Assembly (NCBI GenBank): GCA_050249455.1
Contig: JBFWQM010000013.1
Span: 1 to 43,781 of the forward strand
DNA length: 43,781 bases
DNA from: JBFWQM01 sp050249455
GTDB lineage: Bacteria > Pseudomonadota > Alphaproteobacteria > MPNO01 > VGEU01
Direction of reading: 5' to 3'
Below are positions 7,896 to 15,170 of the stretch, piece after piece. The notes beneath the pieces were generated by a model. It was not told the DNA's origin and ran no database searches. It saw only the letters and a list, made by a program, of their open reading frames with translations. The position numbers and the translations under genes were made by a program. Each line of letters begins with the position of its first letter. Within the stretch, counting starts at the first letter, position 1.

Positions 7896-8858
7896 ATGGC
7901 GGCACGACGACGACGGCCGGTGCTGCTCGGCGACATCGGCGGCACAAACGCGCGCTTCGCGCTGCTGGAGCCGGACGGCAGGATCCACGACCTGCGCACC
8001 CTGAAGTCGGCCGACCACCGCGACCTGCGCGCGGCGGCGCTCGCTTTTCTCGACGGCGCCGGGCATGCCGAGCCCGACCGGGCGGCGCTCGCCATCGCCG
8101 CACCGATCACCCGCGACCGGGTGCGCTTCACCAACCGCGGCTGGTCGTTCTCGATCGCGGGCCTGCGCAAGGGGCTGGGCCTGCGCGACATCCGCGTGGT
8201 GAACGACTTCGTCGCCAACGCGTTGGCGGTGCCGCACCTGCGGCCGCGGGAGTCGATGGCGGTCGGCGGCGGCCGGGCGCGCGCGGGCGCCCCGGTCGTG
8301 GTGCTGGGCCCCGGCACCGGCCTGGGGGTCGCGGCGCTGGTGCCGCACGAAGGGCGCTGGCTGCCGGTCGCGACGGAGGGCGGCCACGCCACCCTGGCGG
8401 CGGCCGACGCGCGCGAGGCGGCGATCATCGCGGCGCTGCGCGGACGCAACCTCCACGTCTCCGCCGAGCGGGCGCTGTCCGGGCCGGGGCTCGTCGCGCT
8501 GGCCGGCGCCATCGCCGTGATCGACGGCAGCGGCCCAGCGCCGACCGATCCGGAGCGAATCACGGTCGAGGGCGTCGCCGGCCGCGACCCGCTGTGCCGC
8601 GCCGTGGTGGACTCGTTCCTCGGCTTCCTGGGCGGCTTCGCCGGCAACCTGGCGCTGAGCTACGGCGCGCTCGGCGGCGTCTACATCGCCGGCGGCATCG
8701 TGCCGGACTTCGCCGCCTACGTTTCACGCTCGCCGTTCCGCCGCCAGTTCGAGGCCAAGGGCCGGTTCCGCGCCTACCTGGCCGAGATCCCGGTGCGCAT
8801 CGTGACCCGCGCCGAGCCGGCCTTCCTCGGCCTCAAGGCGCTGGCGGAGGGCGATTGA
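7896..8858 (+). CDS. glk: Glucokinase (ROK-unrelated Glk family)
   Basis: 320 residues, ATP-dependent phosphorylation of glucose to glucose 6-phosphate in the cytoplasm. The N-terminal phosphate loop LLGDIGGTNARFALLE, VVNDFVANALAVPHL (with the catalytic Asp), LGPGTGLGVAALVP, and ATEGGHATLAAAD (EGGH) are the standard Glk signatures; the C-terminus carries VYIAGGIVPDF. Length matches bacterial Glk. GGACGAGG precedes the ATG. It follows the transglycosylase by 75 bp and is followed by a small Cys-containing gene, possibly cotranscribed. No Entner-Doudoroff genes are adjacent. Confidence 0.92.
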   Translation: MAARRRRPVLLGDIGGTNARFALLEPDGRIHDLRTLKSADHRDLRAAALAFLDGAGHAEPDRAALAIAAPITRDRVRFTNRGWSFSIAGLRKGLGLRDIRVVNDFVANALAVPHLRPRESMAVGGGRARAGAPVVVLGPGTGLGVAALVPHEGRWLPVATEGGHATLAAADAREAAIIAALRGRNLHVSAERALSGPGLVALAGAIAVIDGSGPAPTDPERITVEGVAGRDPLCRAVVDSFLGFLGGFAGNLALSYGALGGVYIAGGIVPDFAAYVSRSPFRRQFEAKGRFRAYLAEIPVRIVTRAEPAFLGLKALAEGD

Positions 8859-8889
8859 TTCCGCCGCGCCCGCTTGCCACACTGGACCC

Positions 8890-9084
8890 ATGGCCGACGA
8901 CGACAAGCCGACCGAGGTCGAGATTTCGCTCGACCACCTGACCTGGGCCGAGATCGTCAAGCTGCTGGACGACTACGGCGTGCCCGCCGACCAGCGCGAC
9001 CAGATCCTCGACACCATCGGCTGCCCGTGCTGCACGCCGGGATTCACCATCCCCGGCGCGACCCACAAGCCGCCGCGGTTCTGA
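8890..9084 (+). CDS. Small conserved-looking Cys-rich hypothetical protein
   Basis: 64 residues, acidic N-terminal half (MADDDKPTEVEISLDHLTWA) predicted largely helical, then a CPCC cluster (Cys45, Cys47, Cys48) and a TPGFTIPGATHKPP tail. Codon use matches its neighbours and the frame starts 31 bp after glk, so it is likely cotranscribed. The clustered cysteines could bind a metal, but nothing else supports that. No family is recognised. The ribosome site is weak. Confidence 0.55.
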   Translation: MADDDKPTEVEISLDHLTWAEIVKLLDDYGVPADQRDQILDTIGCPCCTPGFTIPGATHKPPRF

Positions 9085-9102
9085 GCACGCGCATCGAACT
9101 TC

Positions 9103-9200
9103 CGTAGGGGCGGGTTTCAAACCCGCCCGTGGCGGCGCCGCGCGAACTGCCCCAGACGGCCGGACCTGGATGATGGGCGGGTTTGAAACCCGCCCCTACG
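9103..9200. repeat. Nested palindromic repeat pair (REP/BIME-like)
   Basis: Two 26-bp arms, 9103-9128 and 9175-9200, are exact inverted copies of each other separated by 46 bp. Each arm contains its own near-perfect palindrome: GGGCGGGTTT against AAACCCGCCC around one central base. The outer ends are CGTAGG and CCTACG. This is the form of a mobile REP-type doublet. It sits between the convergent small Cys-rich gene and the MaoC-like gene and could also act as a two-way terminator. Confidence 0.8.
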
Positions 9201-9219
9201 AGAAAACTTTTTTCCGGCC

Positions 9220-10068
9220 CTACCCCTCAAACGTCGCGTCGGCCTGCATGGCGAGCGCGCCGGCGGGGTTCATCGCCCACAGCTTCGCGGACCGGCCGTC
9301 GGCGGCGGGCTCGCCCTCCACGGTGAAGTCGGCGGTGTGGTAGAGCGGCGAGACGGCGCGGACCTTGAACGTCTTCAGCTCGGCCTGCGGCTTCTCGCGG
9401 CGGAACAGGTCGAGCAGCATCACCATCGTCAGCGGGCCGTGGAATAGGAGGCCGGGGTACTTCTCCACGTCGCGCACGTAGTCGAGGTCGTAGTGGATGC
9501 GGTGGCTGTTCATGGTCAGCGCGGAGAAGCGGAACAGCAGCACGGTGGTCGGGTGGATCGTGCGCCGCCACACCGCCTTGCCCGGCGCCGGCCGCGGCGC
9601 GGGCGGCGGCGCGTTGGGATCGGCAGGGCCGCGGTAGACCGTGGTGTGGTCGTCGGTGGTGGCGAGCGTGCCGTCGCCGAAGATCTCGTTGCGCAAGGTA
9701 ACGAAGGTGAGCGGGCCCTGGCCGCCGTCCTTCGATTCGATCGACCGGATGGTGGTCACTTTCTTCAGGTGCTCGCCGACCTTGAGCGGGCGGTAGAAGG
9801 TCATCGACGTCGACGCCCACATGCGGCGCTCCGCCGGCACCGGCGGCATGAAGGTTCCGAGCCGCGCGTGGCCGTCGCGGCCGGTGTCGGCGAGCTTCAC
9901 CAGCTCGTAGAAATAGATGATGTGCCAGCCCGGCGGGATCGCGTCGCCGTTCTTCAGCGGCGCGTCGTCGCGGTCGAGCGTGGCGTTGAGCATGTCGGAC
10001 GGGTAGGCGCGGCAGAAGCCCTCCTCCGTCCGCGTCTTGCCGATCCAGGAACTGTAGTCGGTGCTCAT
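9220..10068 (-). CDS. MaoC-like / FAS1-like acyl-CoA hydratase (itaconyl- or mesaconyl-CoA hydratase type)
   Basis: 282 residues with two hot-dog folds. The N-terminal part (YSSWIGKTRTEEGFCRAYPSD, PPGWHIIYFYELVKLADTG) is the FAS1-like dehydratase domain; the C-terminal part (TTVLLFRFSALTMNSHRIHYD, PGLLFHGPLTMVMLLDLFRR) carries the hydratase Asp/His-type region. This architecture is shared by mesaconyl-C4-CoA hydratase and the Ich itaconyl-CoA hydratase of Pseudomonas. The ATG overlaps the upstream CoA-transferase TGA (ATGA), so the two are coupled. Exact substrate is inferred from context only. Confidence 0.8.
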   Translation of the reverse strand: MSTDYSSWIGKTRTEEGFCRAYPSDMLNATLDRDDAPLKNGDAIPPGWHIIYFYELVKLADTGRDGHARLGTFMPPVPAERRMWASTSMTFYRPLKVGEHLKKVTTIRSIESKDGGQGPLTFVTLRNEIFGDGTLATTDDHTTVYRGPADPNAPPPAPRPAPGKAVWRRTIHPTTVLLFRFSALTMNSHRIHYDLDYVRDVEKYPGLLFHGPLTMVMLLDLFRREKPQAELKTFKVRAVSPLYHTADFTVEGEPAADGRSAKLWAMNPAGALAMQADATFEG

Positions 10069-11141
10069 GCGGCGAACTCCCTGCGGATCGTGTCGCTGTG
10101 CTGGCCGATGGCGGGCACCGGGCCGAGCGTGCGCGGCGGGCCCCCGGTCGCCGCGGGCGGCGCGACGATGCGGGCGGGACCGGACGGCGTCGCGACCTCG
10201 GTGCGGCGCAGCGCCGGGTGGCGCGACAGGCCGGCGACGTCGTTGACCTCGCCGAACGCGATGCCGGCCTGCTTCAGCCGCGCCAGCAGCGCCGGGCGCT
10301 CCACAGCGCCGAACTCCGCCACGATGATCGCGTCGAGCGAATCGCGGTTGGCGCAGCGCGCGACGTTGGTCGCATAGCGCGGGTCGGTCGCAAGCCGGGG
10401 ATGGTTGAGCACGTCGGCGGCCAGCCGCGCGAACTCGCGCTCGTTCTGGATCGCGATCAGGATCGGCGCCCCGCCCTGGGTCGGATAGACGCCGTAGGGA
10501 TGGATCGACGGGTGGTTGAGGCCGACCCGCGGCGTGACCTTCTGCGCGTAGTCGTAGTGCATCAGCGGCACCGTCATCCAGTCCGCCATGCCGGCGAACA
10601 GCGACGTCTCGATCGTCTTGCCCTGGCCGGTGAGGCCGCGCTCGATCAGCGCCTCCAGGATCGCCATCGTCGAATACATGCCGCAACTGATGTCGCATGC
10701 CGAGACGCCGACCCTGCCCGGCCCGTCCGGCGTGCCGGTGATCGAGGTCAGGCCGCTTTCCGCCTGCACCAATAGGTCGTAGGCCTTCATGTCGGCATAC
10801 GGCCCGCTCTCGCCGTAGCCGGAGATGTCGCAGGTGATGAGCCGCGGGTTCGCCTTGCGCAGGTCCGCCGAGCCGAGGCCGGCGCGCGCCGCGGCGCCGG
10901 GCGCCAGGTTCTGGATGAAGACGTCCGCCTTCGCCGCGATCCGGCGCAGCAGCGCGAGGTCGTCGGGCTGCTTGATGTCGGCGACCAGCGACTGCTTGCC
11001 GCGGTTGAGCCAGACGAAATAGGCGCTCTCGCCGTGGACCGCGCTGTCGTAGCCGCGCGCGAAGTCGCCCTCCGCGCGCTCCACCTTGATCACCCGCGCC
11101 CCGGCGTCCGCCAGCCGCGACGAGCAGTACGGCGCCGCCAC
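10065..11141 (-). CDS. CaiB/BaiF family CoA transferase (5' end disturbed)
   Basis: Class III CoA transferase moving CoA between carboxylic acids. From GTG 11141 it has 358 residues: APYCSSRLADAGARVIKVER, LNRGKQSLVADIKQPDD, FIQNLAPGAAARAGLG, and the catalytic Asp region VSACDISCGMYSTMAILEAL. The open frame continues upstream to 11219 and encodes a conserved family N-terminus (LDGLLVLSLEQAVAAPYCS), but contains no ATG, GTG or TTG there; a palindromic repeat lies just where the start should be. GTG 11141 has GGAG six bases upstream and may be the working start, at the cost of about 20 conserved residues. The gene is coupled to the hydratase downstream and resembles the itaconate/succinate-type CoA transferases found with such hydratases. 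Confidence 0.78.
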   Translation of the reverse strand: MAAPYCSSRLADAGARVIKVERAEGDFARGYDSAVHGESAYFVWLNRGKQSLVADIKQPDDLALLRRIAAKADVFIQNLAPGAAARAGLGSADLRKANPRLITCDISGYGESGPYADMKAYDLLVQAESGLTSITGTPDGPGRVGVSACDISCGMYSTMAILEALIERGLTGQGKTIETSLFAGMADWMTVPLMHYDYAQKVTPRVGLNHPSIHPYGVYPTQGGAPILIAIQNEREFARLAADVLNHPRLATDPRYATNVARCANRDSLDAIIVAEFGAVERPALLARLKQAGIAFGEVNDVAGLSRHPALRRTEVATPSGPARIVAPPAATGGPPRTLGPVPAIGQHSDTIRREFAA

Positions 11142-11178
11142 CGCCTGCTCCAGGGAAAGGACGAGCAGTCCGTCGAGC

Positions 11179-11320
11179 GCGGGCCTCGCGTCAGGCCCGC
11201 AACATCCGGGGAGCCCACCTCACCCGCTCGCTGCGCTCGCACCCTCTCCCCCCAAAGTGGGCGGAGAGGGTAATTCTCCCTCTCCGCCCCAACGGGGGGG
11301 AGAGGGTCGGGGTGAGGTGG
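11179..11320. repeat. Composite palindromic repeat between acyl-CoA dehydrogenase and CoA-transferase genes
   Basis: The main element, 11216-11320, has exact 11-bp outer arms (CCACCTCACCC and its complement) enclosing two GC-rich hairpins built on CCCTCTCC/GGAGAGGG. Beside it, 11179-11200 is an 8-bp inverted repeat GCGGGCCT/AGGCCCGC. Both are of the dispersed intergenic type common in GC-rich proteobacteria. They fill the space where the CoA-transferase gene should begin. Confidence 0.75.
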
Positions 11321-11349
11321 GGGTGACTGCCGCGCATCGATGCGAGCCC

Positions 11350-12504
11350 TCAATACGACCGCGGCAGGCCGAGGACGTGCTCGGCGACGAACGACAGCAC
11401 CAGGTTGTTGGAAATCGGCGCGATGCGGTAGAGCCTGGTCTCGCGGAACTTGCGCTCGACGTCGTACTCCTCGGCAAAGGCGAAGCCGCCGTGGGTCTGC
11501 ATGCACATGTCGGCCGCTTTCCACGACGCCTCGGAGGCGAGGTACTTGGCGAGGTTCGCCTCCTCGCCGCACGGCTCGCCGGCCTCGAACTTCTCCGCCG
11601 CGCGGTGGACCATCAGCTCGGCGGCGCGCATCGCGCCGTAGGCCTCGGCGATCGGGAACTGGATGCCCTGGTTCTGGCCGATCGGGCGGCCGAACACCAC
11701 GCGCTCCTTGGCGTAGTCCGACGCCTTCCGGATGAACCACTTGGCGTCGCCGATGCACTCGGCGGCGATCAGGATGCGCTCGGCGTTCATGCCGTCGAGG
11801 ATGTAGCGGAAGCCCTGCCCTTCCTGGCCGACCAGGTTCTCGGCCGGGATTTTCAGGTTGTCGAAGAACACCGCCGTGGTGGCGTGGTTGATCATGGTGC
11901 GGATGGGCTGGATCTCGAGCCCGTGGCCCTTCGCTTCGCGCATGTCGACGATGAAGACGGACAGGCCCTCGGTCCGCTTCTTCACCTGGTCGCGCGGCGT
12001 GGTGCGGGCCAGCAGCAGCATCAGGTCGGAGTGCTCGGCGCGCGAGGTCCACACCTTCTGGCCGTTGACCACGTAGGCGTCGTTGCCTTCCTTCACCGCC
12101 ACCGTGCGCAGGTTCAGCGTGTCGGAGCCGGTGGTCGGTTCGGTGACGCCGAACGCCTGCATGCGCAGCTCGCCGGTCGCGATCTTGGGCAGGTACGCTT
12201 TCTTCTGGCGGTCGTTGCCGTGCCGCAGCACCGTCCCCATGGTGTACATCTGCGCGTGGCAGGCGGCGCCGTTGCAGCCGGCTGCCTGGATTTCCTCCAG
12301 GATCGCGGCGGCGGCGGAGATCGGCAGGCCGCTGCCGCCGAATTCCTCCGGGATCAGGACCGAGAGGTAGCCGGCGTCGGTCAGCGCCTTGACGAACTCG
12401 GTGGGGTACGCGCGCGCCGCGTCGAGCTTGCGCCAGTATTCGCCGGGGAACTGGGCGCACAGGCGGGCGACGGCCTCGCGGATGTCCTGATAGGTCTCGA
12501 CCAT
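11350..12504 (-). CDS. Acyl-CoA dehydrogenase, FAD-dependent
   Basis: 384 residues in the acyl-CoA dehydrogenase fold: N-terminal helical domain, FAD-binding beta domain (MQAFGVTEPTTGSDTLNL, NGQKVWTSRAEHSDL), C-terminal helices (RVVFGRPIGQNQGIQFPIAE, MQTHGGFAFAEEYDVERKFR). The C-terminal catalytic Glu motif (EGT) of most family members is replaced by RIAPISNN; a Glu in MNAERILIAAE occupies the alternative position used by isovaleryl-CoA dehydrogenase. AGGGAA precedes the ATG. First gene of a probable operon with the CoA transferase and hydratase; an alpha,beta-dehydrogenation step followed by hydration is a reasonable reading. Confidence 0.86.
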   Translation of the reverse strand: MVETYQDIREAVARLCAQFPGEYWRKLDAARAYPTEFVKALTDAGYLSVLIPEEFGGSGLPISAAAAILEEIQAAGCNGAACHAQMYTMGTVLRHGNDRQKKAYLPKIATGELRMQAFGVTEPTTGSDTLNLRTVAVKEGNDAYVVNGQKVWTSRAEHSDLMLLLARTTPRDQVKKRTEGLSVFIVDMREAKGHGLEIQPIRTMINHATTAVFFDNLKIPAENLVGQEGQGFRYILDGMNAERILIAAECIGDAKWFIRKASDYAKERVVFGRPIGQNQGIQFPIAEAYGAMRAAELMVHRAAEKFEAGEPCGEEANLAKYLASEASWKAADMCMQTHGGFAFAEEYDVERKFRETRLYRIAPISNNLVLSFVAEHVLGLPRSY

Positions 12505-12823
12505 GACGATTCCCTGTCGGTGACGCCGCCGTTTTAGCACATGGCGCCGCGATGAGAAGCCGGGCGCCCGTGTTGCACGAATATCGCACCGCACCCGGCA
12601 ATCGGATTTTCAACCGCCGTTTCATCCCGTTGTCACAGCCGGCCCGTAACAGGGCGGGGCACGCCGGCTGCATCGCCGGGGCTCGGCCGGGTCCTGTTTC
12701 CGCGGTGAAGCCTTGTTCAGAAACCGACGCGGGGTCCATGCGGGCCGCTGCTTTCCGGGCTCGCCCTGGAAGCGCGGCAGTAGGCGCGGTACGGCGCCCG
12801 TTCAACGGAGGGATGAGATTTCA
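12505..12823. other. Divergent intergenic region, no gene seen
   Basis: 319 bp between the acyl-CoA dehydrogenase and porin genes, transcribed away from each other, so it must hold both promoters. I could not pick hexamers with confidence. It contains no credible coding frame and no clear palindrome. Confidence 0.5.
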
Positions 12824-13927
12824 ATGAAAGCGAAACTGTTGGCGACGACGGCCTTCGTCGCTGCCGGGCTGGTGCTGTTCGACCAGGCTGCCCAGGCGCA
12901 GAGCAAGGCGCCGTCGGTCTCCGTCCGCGGCTACTACGACGTGGAAGCCGGCTTCTCTGATCAGAAGGACGGCCGTCCGCTGGTCGGCCGCCGGGTCACG
13001 TTCGACACCATCCAGGACGTCGAGGTCCATTTCAACATCAGCGCCGCGCTCGACAACGGCCTGCGCTTCGACGGCCGCGTCGAGCTGGAGGGCGGCTCCG
13101 AAGGCGACCAGATCGACGAAAGCTGGCTGCGCGCCCGCTGGTTCTTCGGCGACATCTATCTCGGCTCGCGCAACCCCGAGGCCTACAAGAACACCTATTT
13201 CGCCCCCGACGTCGGCACCGAGACTGTCGACTACGAGCGCTGGATCATCGTGAAGAGTGGCGCCTCGACCTCCGGCGAATCGCCGTTCCTCGACCCGCGC
13301 CTGCGCTTCGGCTGCAACGACTGCGACAACGTCACCTACGTGACGCCGCGTTTCGCCGGCTTCCAGCTCACCGGCAGCTACCTGCCGAACGTGGAGCAGG
13401 ACCTCAACACCTCGATCGCGACCACCGACTCGGTCTACAACAAGGGCGTCGCGCTCGGCCTGAACTTCGACCGCAAGTTCGACCAGCTCCAGATCGGCTT
13501 CAACGCGCATTACCAGACCTGGCTGGGCGTGCCGGCCGGCCTGCCCGACGACCCCTGGGGCCTGACCATCAGCGGCAAGATCAGCTACGCCGGCTTCACG
13601 GTCGGCGGCGCGTGGATGCTGGTCGAGGACTTCCGCTCCGGCGCGACCAACTCGCAGGACGGCTCGGGCTGGGAAGTCGGCGCCTCCTACGCCTTCGGGC
13701 CGAACGCCGTCAGCTTCGTCTATCGCAAGGGCGAGGACGAGGACTCGACGACGGTCTCGGGTTCGGACGAGATCGACGTCTACGCGGTGGGCTTCAACCG
13801 GGACCTCGGCCCCGGCGTGCGCCTCTACGCCAACGTGATCTACTTCGACCTCACCGGCGAGAACCCCGGCACGGCCGACGACAACAAAGGCTGGATCGCC
13901 TTCACCGGTCTCGGCCTGCGGTTCTGA
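12824..13927 (+). CDS. Outer membrane porin
   Basis: 367 residues. Signal peptide MKAKLLATTAFVAAGLVLFD ending at AQAQS, then alternating amphipathic beta-strands with acidic loops (VSVRGYYDVEAGFSDQ, QDVEVHFNISAALDNGLRFD, ARWFFGDIYLGSRNPEAYKN, LQIGFNAHYQTWLG, GVRLYANVIYFDLTG) and a terminal Phe (GLGLRF), the signal recognised by the BAM complex. One Cys pair (FGCNDCDN) lies in a loop. This matches alphaproteobacterial general porins. Start chosen at the signal peptide; GGAGG lies about eleven bases upstream. It may supply the substrates of the hydrolases downstream, but its selectivity is not visible in the sequence. Confidence 0.85.
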   Translation: MKAKLLATTAFVAAGLVLFDQAAQAQSKAPSVSVRGYYDVEAGFSDQKDGRPLVGRRVTFDTIQDVEVHFNISAALDNGLRFDGRVELEGGSEGDQIDESWLRARWFFGDIYLGSRNPEAYKNTYFAPDVGTETVDYERWIIVKSGASTSGESPFLDPRLRFGCNDCDNVTYVTPRFAGFQLTGSYLPNVEQDLNTSIATTDSVYNKGVALGLNFDRKFDQLQIGFNAHYQTWLGVPAGLPDDPWGLTISGKISYAGFTVGGAWMLVEDFRSGATNSQDGSGWEVGASYAFGPNAVSFVYRKGEDEDSTTVSGSDEIDVYAVGFNRDLGPGVRLYANVIYFDLTGENPGTADDNKGWIAFTGLGLRF

Positions 13928-13950
13928 TCCGCCGGTTGACTTCCGCCGTC

Positions 13951-13980
13951 GGCGCGTCACCCTGTAAGGGGTGCCGCGCC
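13951..13980 (+). promoter_or_regulatory. Hairpin between porin and M20 genes
   Basis: GGCGCG and CGCGCC with inner CACCC/GGGTG pairs form a long stem ending a few bases before the GGAGG of the M20 gene. It has no T-run, so it could be a transcript-stabilising 3' end for the porin or a leader structure for the next gene. Confidence 0.45.
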
Positions 13981-13994
13981 ACGGAGGAAGACAG

Positions 13995-15170
13995 ATGCCG
14001 ATCGTCAACCGGATCGCCGAGTTCCACGACCAGATGACCGCCTGGCGGCGGCAGCTCCACGAACATCCCGAGACCGCGTTCGAGGAGTTCAAGACTTCGG
14101 ACTTCGTCGCCGGCAAGCTCCGGGAATTCGGCATCGAGATTCACCGCGGGCTGGGCGGCACAGGCGTCGTCGGCACGCTGAAGGGCGCGCGCGGCGACGG
14201 CCCGGCGATCGGGCTGCGCGCCGACATGGACGCGCTGCACATCGAGGAGAAGAACGAGTTCGCCCACAAGTCGAAGGTGCCGGGCAAGATGCATGCCTGC
14301 GGCCACGACGGGCACATGACGATGCTGCTGGGCGCCGCGCGCTACCTGGCTGAGACGCGCAACTTCGCCGGCACCGTCAATTTCATCTTCCAGCCGGCCG
14401 AGGAGAACGAGGGCGGCGGGCGCAAGATGGTGGAGGACGGGCTGTTCGACCTGTTCCCGGTCGAATCGGTCTACGGCATGCACAACATGCCCGGCCTCGA
14501 CCTCGGCAAGTTCGCCGTCCGGCCCGGCCCGTTCATGGCCGCCTTCGACATCTTCGAGATCAAGGTGCTGGGGTCCGGCACCCACGCGGCCTCGCCCCAC
14601 CTCGGCACCGACGCCATCGTCGCCGGGGCGCAGATCGTGACCGCGCTGCAGACCATTGCCAGCCGCGTGGTCGACCCCATGGACACCGTGGTGGTCAGCG
14701 TCACCCAGATCCATGCCGGCGACACCTGGAACGTGATCCCCGAGGACGTGGTGATCCGCGGCACGGCGCGGGCCTTCAAGCCCGAGGTCCAGGCGCAGGT
14801 CGAGGCCAACATCCGGAGAATCGTCGCCGGCACCGCCGCGGCGCTGAACGTCGCCGCCGATGTCCATTACGAGCGGCGCTACCCGCCGACGATCAACAAT
14901 GCCGAGGCGGCGGCGTTCACCGTCGAGGTCGCCAGGGACGTGTTCGGCGAGGCCAACCTGGAGCTCGACCGCGACCCCAAGATGGCGGCGGAGGACTTCT
15001 CGTTCATGCTGAACGTCAAGCCGGGGGCCTATGTCTGGGTGGGCAACGGCCCCGGCGAGGGCGGCTGCCTGCTGCACAACCCCCGCTACGACTTCAACGA
15101 CGACGCGCTGCCTTTGGGCGCGAGCTACTGGGCGCGGCTCGTCGAGACGAAGCTTTCGCCGCCGGCTTGA
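13995..15170 (+). CDS. M20 family metallopeptidase/amidohydrolase (hippurate hydrolase type)
   Basis: 391 residues, hydrolyses amide bonds of N-acyl amino acids. The two-zinc catalytic residues are visible in GLRADMDAL, KMHACGHDGHMTMLLGAARY, FIFQPAEENEGGG (general-base Glu pair) and MAAEDFSFML, with a dimerisation insert (GSGTHAASPHLGTDAIVA). The sequence is closest in style to HipO/IAA-amino-acid hydrolase-like enzymes that release the amino acid from an aryl- or acyl-conjugate. GGAGGAAG gives an excellent ribosome site for the ATG. Its last 77 bp overlap, convergently, the 3' end of the next gene. Confidence 0.9.
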   Translation: MPIVNRIAEFHDQMTAWRRQLHEHPETAFEEFKTSDFVAGKLREFGIEIHRGLGGTGVVGTLKGARGDGPAIGLRADMDALHIEEKNEFAHKSKVPGKMHACGHDGHMTMLLGAARYLAETRNFAGTVNFIFQPAEENEGGGRKMVEDGLFDLFPVESVYGMHNMPGLDLGKFAVRPGPFMAAFDIFEIKVLGSGTHAASPHLGTDAIVAGAQIVTALQTIASRVVDPMDTVVVSVTQIHAGDTWNVIPEDVVIRGTARAFKPEVQAQVEANIRRIVAGTAAALNVAADVHYERRYPPTINNAEAAAFTVEVARDVFGEANLELDRDPKMAAEDFSFMLNVKPGAYVWVGNGPGEGGCLLHNPRYDFNDDALPLGASYWARLVETKLSPPA

